64,000 nt of DNA from Brachypterus glaber (taxonomy: Eukaryota > Arthropoda > Insecta > Coleoptera > Kateretidae), in assembly GCA_958510825.1 (NCBI GenBank), contig OY294046.1:10394847-10458846 (forward strand). The letters are read 5' to 3'. Position 1 is the stretch's first letter, and each line of letters begins with the position of its first letter. The notes under the pieces were generated by a model that saw only the letters and a program-made list of their open reading frames with translations, ran no database searches and was not told the DNA's origin. The position numbers and the translations under genes were made by a program. Below, piece after piece: positions 58,455 to 64,000 of this stretch.

Positions 58455-59210
58455 GAAGTTTTTTGGAATTGGGGGTCAGCGAGCTTTTTTACTATTAAAT
58501 TCGACATAAGAAAAATAAAGTGTGGTTAAGAGAACTAGTTTTTTTTTTGTTGTGGCCTCTGTAATCAAGTTAATAATACAAGATCAGTCTTGGGACAAAT
58601 TATGTCCTAAGATAAAAATTTTCTCAGAGAAGTAGATGTATAACACTTAAAATAAAGAAGTTAAAGGTGCTGTACCATTTAAAAAATCCCGTATACGTAT
58701 GAAGCTTTTTAAATAAATACCTACCTGTTTGGTATTTTAATGCCATTTCCATTCCATCTTAATACAACAGAATCCTCGATATTCAAACTATTTCCCGAGC
58801 GGAAAAAAGACCATTAAAACCCTTTTTTATGGCGTAAATCACAAACCTGTTAATTATTTTTTCCCATATCTACTTGTTACAAGCTCATTGGTAGTGGCCG
58901 GATTAGGAGCCGCGACAAAGACCATTTGCCAACTTTATTCGGAACAAAACGTTTGGAATATTTGCCTGCGATTCCTTGTATTTATTAAAAACACAACAGC
59001 AGAATGGTAGGTCTACTAAGAAGAATTTAAAGCAGAAAAAACGTACATAGAATAAATAATATTACACTGCATACCAAGTGCATAGGCTGTCCCATTTCTT
59101 AGCTAGTTTTACTAAATGATCTACGATATCATCATTCGTCATCAAATGATCATCATGCACACTGGTTTAAGGGACACAACCTTTATATAATTCTTTTATT
59201 TTCTTAAATT
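58455..59210. other. Unassigned interval
   Basis: No feature recognised. A small self-complementary ATGATCTACGATATCATCATTCGTCATCAAATGATCAT stretch lies near 59115-59152. Confidence 0.35.
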
Positions 59211-59292
59211 TTTAACACGAGCCACGCAGCGGCGAGTGCGAAAACGTCGCAAATGCAAGAAAAATACTTTCCGACAAGTTTTGAACACTGTT
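59211..59292 (+). repeat. Partial hairpin cassette
   Basis: The inner side, on the minus strand from 59292, reads AACAGTGTTCAAAACTTGTC then GGAAAG. It closely matches the inner side of the 6.54- and 63.9-kb cassettes (AATAGTGTACATAACTCGTT). A CpG-rich piece (GAGCCACGCAGCGGCGAGTG) precedes it. The outer side is too diverged to define. Confidence 0.45.
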
Positions 59293-59553
59293 TTTCCTAC
59301 GACCCCAAAAAAAATAAAATTATTTAAAATAGATGCTATTTTCTGTAAATATAGGTAAATAAAATTATTTTTACTTAAACTTAGTAGACTAATTAAAATT
59401 AAGTAAAAATAATAAAAAAAAACACCAGTACTTCACAGAAGAATAAATAATTTAGCTGAATTTTTGCTAAAATTTTCGAATTTGTATACGTTAACCTTGA
59501 TAAATCAATTTAAGGTTACCTTGATTTATTTCGTTTGTTTTCTTAGATTTTAA
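59293..59553. other. Unassigned
   Basis: Probably the interior of the element ending at 59211, judging by TTTTTCCTACGA shared with 63.93 kb. No gene is seen. Confidence 0.35.
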
Positions 59554-59817
59554 AAAAGTCCAAACGAGTTTTCGTACAATCGTTTCATGAGATTGTGTGA
59601 TATGAAAAATATTAGTGGCAAGTACAGTGAAAAAGTGCTTTTGGCATACTTTGAAGAAAAGCCCAAAATATGGAAATCGTCGACGCTTTGGTCAAATTGT
59701 TCCATGTTGAAGGCAATGATGAACATAAAGAATCAGGACATGAGCAAATATTATAAGCTTGGTTTGGATTTTTTTGAAGCGAAAGAGCGAAGGATATCGA
59801 CCGAATTTTACTTTTAG
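59554..59817 (+). pseudogene. Fossil of a tyrosine-recombinase (Crypton-like) N-terminal domain
   Basis: The open frame between stops at 59551 and 59815 encodes NRFMRLCDMKNIS, YSEKVLLAYFEEK, SSTLWSNCSMLK and DMSKYYKLGLDFF. This order (F-M-x-W/L-C, S-E-x-VLLAYF, STLWS-xx-SMLK, SKY-xKL-xxF) is what I recall of the N-terminal helical domain of insect proteins with a phage-integrase-like tyrosine recombinase fold, as in Crypton transposons. The catalytic domain (R...H-x-x-R...Y) is wholly absent, and the frame ends after about 87 codons. Recognition rests on memory of the family, so I hold it at moderate confidence. Confidence 0.45.
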
Positions 59818-59924
59818 CACCAGTGCTATTAGCACTTTTAAAAAGTAAATTCCTTTTAAAATGACATTTTAGCATGCGTTAAAAGTTATACTTTTACTGG
59901 GGTTTGTAGAAAAAATATCTTTTT

Positions 59925-60519
59925 GCATGACCAACACTAAAACTTAATTTTACGCTTTCATTCTCGGGACTAAACTGGCCGTTTTTCTCCCTAGGGAATA
60001 AAAATCACGGCAACCTTGATAATATTAAAATATTATACTTACTATGTGCTTTGCTGGTTCAAAAATTAGGTTTGGTAGTGTTTTGTAATAAATTAGCGAT
60101 TCAAACCAATTTATTTGATTGTAACAAAGAAAACCTTTAAAAATAACATTGTTATAACAATTTGTACATAACTTAAAATTTATCATATTCGTCCATTTTT
60201 TTGACGTTTGTGTCAAGCATATTAAAAAACAATTGAAATCGCGATAGCCATGAAACTGACTTTTCGCAATTTACAGGCATCTTGATTAAATTACGAAAAT
60301 AAAACAACCGATTTTAGACGCGTGGTTTTTAATTTTAATTTTATCTACCTACCTAAATTATGTTTGGTCCTGCAAAAAATAGTGAATACCTCAGGACTAA
60401 ACTTGGCTGTTTTAGTCCCTTGCATTTCTGTTTCCCTCGCTCGCTACGCTCGCTCAGGAAACACTAATGCAGCGGGACTAAAACAGCCAGTTTAGTCCCT
60501 TGGTATATAAATAACTATT
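59925..60519 (-). mobile_element. ~590-bp element with hairpin cassette, copy 2 (tip retained)
   Basis: Reverse complement of 22112-22697 over its length. The cassette is 60378-60519: the inner side is AATAGTGAATACCTCAGGAC and the outer side, on the minus strand from 60519, is AATAGTTATTTATATACCAA. Its tip (60434-60458) is a 25-base CpG-rich near-palindrome containing CTCGCTCGCTACGCTCGCTC, absent from the 22-kb copy. The frame at 60025-60216 is non-coding read-through. Confidence 0.7.
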
Positions 60520-61158
60520 AAATAAGCTCTTTATATGTGACCCATCATTTGATCCCTGCTCTTGAATAGCCCTTCCTACAAGATACACTTTTCCCTCAAT
60601 TATCTCATTACGCTTTCGTTTGTAACTCTATCTGACCATTATCTTTAAAATTCTCCTATAGCAACACTTTTTAAATGTATTTAATTTAAATAGTAGGGGA
60701 AAAGTACCAACCTTGATACGGGTCTTACCTTGATACGATCGCAATATTTCTGTAATTATTAAAGCTATAAGTTCCTATTTAATCCAAAAGATGTCTCTAA
60801 ACGCACTTTTGCCCCTCGGAAAAAATTGCGATTCAATGCGCTAAGTCATGCTCAGAACAGTCGAGAAAAGGTTTTTAGTGGGCGAACCCGCATTTTTTAT
60901 GCTCTTAAAATTTTTGGTTTTAACGTAAATATTAGTTACTTTTAAACTGGGATTTAACTCTTAGGTAAGTTTATATACCATTTTATAATATAGGCATTTA
61001 AAATATTAATATTTGGCTATAATTCATTTCTTGTAGCGCAAAATATTTAATGTTGTTATGTGCCGTACCTTGATACGATGCAAAAGTACGAACTTTGATA
61101 CGTATCAAGGTTCACTCCCTTATCATATTATAACATACGAATTGTTTATTATAGAAAA

Positions 61159-63350
61159 ATGTCGCCGAAAAAGCGAGTAAAAAAAAATGAGACTATTATA
61201 GACGAAAGAAGAATGGCACTAGCAATTGATGAGGTAATTTCAAATAAAATGACAATAGGAAAAACCGCCATTAAATACGGTTTTAAAAAGGCAACCTTAC
61301 AACACAGAGTTGAAAAGTGGCGTAAATCAGGAGAAAATAAACGAAAGTTTGAAAACAAGTATACAAGCAAACAAATTTTTACTATTGATCAGGAAAAAGC
61401 TTTAGAAAATTACATTAGTACATGTTCCAAGATGTTGCACGGTTTATCACTAAAAGCAACTAAAAGACTTGCTTATGAGTATGCCAAAGCAATTTCAGAC
61501 TGCAAATACCATTCAATTTGGGACGAGAAGAAAATGGCCAGCACATCGTGGCTAAAATCATTTCGGGGAAGACACCCCGCTTTAAGCATTCGTATCCCGG
61601 AAAAGACAAGCGCAGCAAGAGCATTTGGCTTTAATAAGCATACTGTGAATTTATTTTTTGATAATTATGAAAGTATATTGAAAAAATATAAATTCAAACC
61701 CGATCAAATTTATAATTTTGACGAGACAGGTGTTACAACTGTATTAGATCCACCGAAGGTCTTAGCTGACAAAAAGCAGAAACAAGTGGGACAGATTGTT
61801 TCAGCAGAAAGGGGACAGTTGGTTACAATTGGGACTACTATATCTGCCATAGGTACTTTTATACCACCTGTTTATATATTTCCTAGGGCAAAATATAACA
61901 ATTTTTTTCTTATTGGAGCTCCAGAGGGTAGTTTAGGGCTAGCCTCAAAAAGTGGATGGATTAATGCTGAACTATTTATGGATGTTTTAAAACACATAAA
62001 AACACATACTCGTTGTTCTCAGGATAACCCCATTCTATTAATAATGGATAACCATGAATCACATATCTCTATCGATGCCATTAATTATCAAAGGGACAAT
62101 GGAATTGTGTTTTTGTCATTGCATCCTCATATGTCACATAAAATGCAGCCCCTGGATGTGGGAGTATTTTCTTCATTTAAAGAAAAGTGCAAAACTGCTT
62201 TTGACTGCTGGCAGTTAACCAACCCAGGAAAAACAATTACAATATATGATTTGGCAAATCTTACAAAACTTCCTTTTCATCAGCCCTTTACTGCTCAAAA
62301 TATATGTTCTGGTTTTAAGAACACAGGAATTTGGCCATACAACAGAGGAATTTTTCCTGATGAGGCGTTTATGCCATCTTATGTTACAGACCGAGAAAAC
62401 GTTAATCCCAATAACCAATTAAAAGAGAATCCAACTTTACAACCTGCTGTTTCAACCATTAGATTAGAGAAAGGACAAAATTTGCCTTCTACGTCATCAG
62501 AACTTGACAGAACCTTGCCATCTATATTATCCAAGCAAGAATTACCTACCACATTACCAAAGCCTGACCAAAACTTGCCTTCTACACCATCAGGACGTGA
62601 CCAAAACTTGCCTTCTACCTCATCAGGACGTGACCAAAACTTTCCTTCTATTTCTTTTGAGACGACACCCCCAAAAAGAAATATTTCATCTTCTTTTGAA
62701 CATCAAGAAGCACTATTTATTTCACCAGAAGATATTAGGCCTTATCCAAAAGCTGCAGCAAGGAAGTCTTCCTCAAGGGGTAGAAAACCAGGTAAATCAA
62801 GAATATATACAGATACGCCTGAAAAAAATAGAATAGAAGAAATTGCACAAGCCAAAAGATACAAAGAAGCACAAAAATTGCTAAGAGAAAATAAATCTAT
62901 AAAAAGAAAACCAAAAGACCAAAAATGGATGATATTGTCTCTAGCAGCGAATCCAACGAAAGTTTTAAATCAGAGAATAGTTCATGTGATGGAGATCTTC
63001 TTGATGAATTTACTAATGACTCAGATTTTGAAATTGAATTGGAGGATCAATTTAATTCACTAGATGTAACAGATGAATCATTTGTTTTGATAAAATTTGA
63101 AAAGAAAAGCCGTGTAATATATTATGCTGCCAAAGTTTTAGAATGTTATTCTGAAACTGAATTTCGTGTAAGTTTTCTACGACGTAAACAAGGAACTTAT
63201 ACGTTTGTTTTCCCTGAAATTAAGGATGAAGCTAGCATTAACTTTGAAGATATAGTGAAAATACTATTTTTAAGTAACGAAGGTGGTACGAAGCGTACAG
63301 GCATGTTGTACACATTCAAGCAAAATCTTATAAAATACAACGTACTTTAG
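61159..63350 (+). CDS. pogo/Tigger-like DDE transposase, frameshifted near C-terminus
   Basis: It would bind the element's TIRs and catalyse cut-and-paste transposition in the nucleus. The main frame (61159-63063, 634 codons) starts MSPKKRVKKN. A psq-type helix-turn-helix region lies at about 15-55 (GKTAIKYGFKKATLQHRVEK), and a CENP-B-type DNA-binding region at about 70-140 (STSWLKSFRGRHP). The DDE domain runs about 160-395 with acidic residues D188 (NFDETG), D297 (IMDNHESH) and D333 (QPLDVGVF), giving DD35D spacing. It is followed by an 11-12-residue repeat (NLPSTSSGRDQ-like, about 441-496) and a basic stretch. From 62925 the frame one base over carries an acidic segment and a FVLIKFEKKSRVIYYAAKVL domain usual at the C-terminus of relatives, ending at 63350. 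The break lies at the A5 run 62921-62925 and fits one lost A. Start chosen as the first in-frame ATG. Confidence 0.85.
62476..62655 (+). repeat. In-frame coding minisatellite in the transposase
   Basis: Imperfect 33-36-bp units encode LPSTSSELDR, LPSILSKQE, LPTTLPKPDQ, LPSTPSGRDQ and LPSTSSGRDQ. The last two are nearly identical at the DNA level, so copy number probably varies between element copies. They lie in the linker after the DDE domain and leave the catalytic core intact. Confidence 0.75.
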
Positions 63351-63494
63351 AAGTAAAAAAAATAATAATACAATATTATTATATAAGGTAGGTACGAAGC
63401 GTACAGGCATGTTGTACACATTCAAGCAAAATCTTATAAAATATAACGTACTTTAGAAGTAAAAAAATAATAATACAATATTATTATATAAACT
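63285..63494 (+). repeat. 106-bp tandem duplication over the transposase stop codon
   Basis: 63285-63390 and 63391-63494 are nearly identical (GGTACGAAGCGTACAGGCAT through TATTATTATATAA). The first copy contains the last 66 bp of the C-terminal frame, including the stop TAG at 63348-63350. The second is 3' UTR and would be translated only if the stop were lost. Few differences imply a recent event. Confidence 0.85.
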
Positions 63495-63807
63495 TAATAT
63501 TATTTTAATAAAGTATTTTTTTGCGATTATAATTATTTTATTTTCTACCTTAAAATATATCGTATCTACGTACGGCACCTGCTGTATCAGGGCTAGGCAA
63601 CAGGTTCAGCTTTGATACGGTTTACAATACTTAACTAATCCCAATATAATTTTGTCTCATAACGTTTTTTTGTTTTTTAATATGCACTTTATAAGAATCC
63701 TCAATAAATTTACTAAGTATTGCTACCGGTTGCAGGGTAATATCACAATTAGATTAAGAATAAAAAAATTAAAAGAAAAAATCGTATCAAGGTAGGTACT
63801 TTACCCC

Positions 63808-64000
63808 TATATTATATAACTAGTGTGGAAAGTGACATATTTCACTCCAGTGGGAAGGTTTACGAACGAGCCGTCAGGCGAGTGAGGAAACGAGTGTAAG
63901 AAATACACTTTCCAACGAGTTATGTACACTATTTTTCCTACGATACCAAAAAAATATAAAGTTTAAACTTTAAGAATTCTTAATTTAATATTTTCTAATT
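63808..64000 (+). mobile_element. Element end with hairpin cassette, tip retained, cut by window end
   Basis: Continues the cassette interrupted by the pogo element: AATAG at 60689-60693 plus TA, then TATTATATAACTAGTGTGG from 63810. The inner side, on the minus strand from 63933, reads AATAGTGTACATAACTCGTT. GGAAAGTG at 63827 pairs with CACTTTCC at 63906. The apex includes ACGAGCCGTCAGGCGAGTGA. 63934-64000 matches the reverse complement of 6470-6539, and the element continues past the window. Confidence 0.6.

Larger units (their letters stand above)
60696..63807 (+). mobile_element. pogo/Tigger-like DNA transposon, 3,112 bp, near-complete
   Basis: The TIRs are GGGGAAAAGTACCAACCTTG at 60696 and, on the minus strand from 63807, GGGGTAAAGTACCTACCTTG. 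They match for about 25 bp with two mismatches. TA sits outside each end (60694-60695 and 63808-63809), the target duplication of the Tc1/mariner/pogo superfamily. The element encodes one transposase (61159-63350, one frameshift), has about 460 bp of 5' and 460 bp of 3' noncoding sequence, and an AATAAA signal at 63507. The octamer TTGATACG (either strand) occurs at 60713, 60730, 61070, 61095, 61101, 63612 and 63783, always outside the coding frame. The insertion splits the outer signature of a hairpin cassette. Confidence 0.9.

Noticed and set aside
60378..60519. Resemblance of the GCTC-rich hairpin tip to parvovirus-type terminal hairpins
   Set aside because: Only short GCTC words are shared. 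No replication-protein or capsid-like frame is seen in the window and the hairpins sit at the ends of MITE-like units, so a viral origin is unsupported.
61149..62418. Minus-strand frames opposite the pogo transposase
   Set aside because: They are antisense shadows of the strongly supported plus-strand coding frame.
62504..62836. 110-codon plus-strand frame inside the transposase
   Set aside because: An alternative frame of the coding minisatellite region. The main frame continues through it with conserved composition.

Overview
The window looks like intergenic, transposon-packed DNA from an arthropod, most likely an insect. It is strongly A+T rich (about 70% by eye) and has no prokaryotic gene organisation, no rRNA or tRNA gene that I can see, and no convincing host exon. 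It carries reverse-transcriptase fragments of CR1-like non-LTR elements with AAT-microsatellite tails, a pogo/Tigger-type transposon, a hAT element with an 8-bp target duplication, PIF/Harbinger-like MITEs flanked by TAA, and many foldback elements. I cannot fix the insect order from sequence alone.

Layout. 0-8 kb holds a GGCCATA-motif repeat, a 556-bp PIF-like MITE, two inverted-repeat elements and a 299-bp tandem array. 8.36-9.91 kb is a hAT element carrying a nested TA-flanked element made largely of iterated TCCGAT motifs. 10-17 kb holds hairpins, an RNase-H-type retroelement remnant and a 622-bp tandem duplication. 17.4-22.7 kb is a nest of MITEs, a 3.3-kb element with ~320-bp inverted arms, a CR1 3' end and hairpin cassettes. 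23-27 kb has foldback fragments, an (AAAT)n tract and one GC-rich island that might be a promoter or first exon. 28-44 kb is dominated by full-length palindromes (1.16 kb, 1.04 kb, 0.81 kb, 0.87 kb and a near-perfect 345-bp hairpin) and by TA- or TAA-flanked MITEs. 44-52 kb contains a degenerate minisatellite, a 278-bp array with a two-unit higher-order pattern and a 214-bp array. 52-60 kb has further inverted-repeat elements, a second CR1 3' end and a tyrosine-recombinase fossil. 60.7-63.8 kb is a nearly complete pogo-like element with a 634-codon transposase frame, broken once near its C-terminus.

The only recognisable coding capacity belongs to transposons: one near-intact DDE transposase and four degraded fragments. 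The rest is non-autonomous DNA that would depend on transposases encoded elsewhere. The pogo element has its own noncoding ends studded with the octamer TTGATACG, a likely transposase-binding site.

The least conventional observation is a superfamily of 85-140-bp hairpin cassettes at about eleven places (6.5, 18.4, 21.3, 21.7, 22.1, 42.0, 55.4, 57.4, 58.3, 60.4 and 63.8 kb, plus a partial one at 59.2 kb). They share an outer signature (AATAGT..., then usually ACTAGT or ACCAAGG) but have unrelated stems. Several have a short CpG-rich self-complementary tip, and in three related pairs the tip is present in one copy and missing from the other. I do not recognise this family. All coordinates come from reading by eye, and identities are counts or impressions, not computed alignments.
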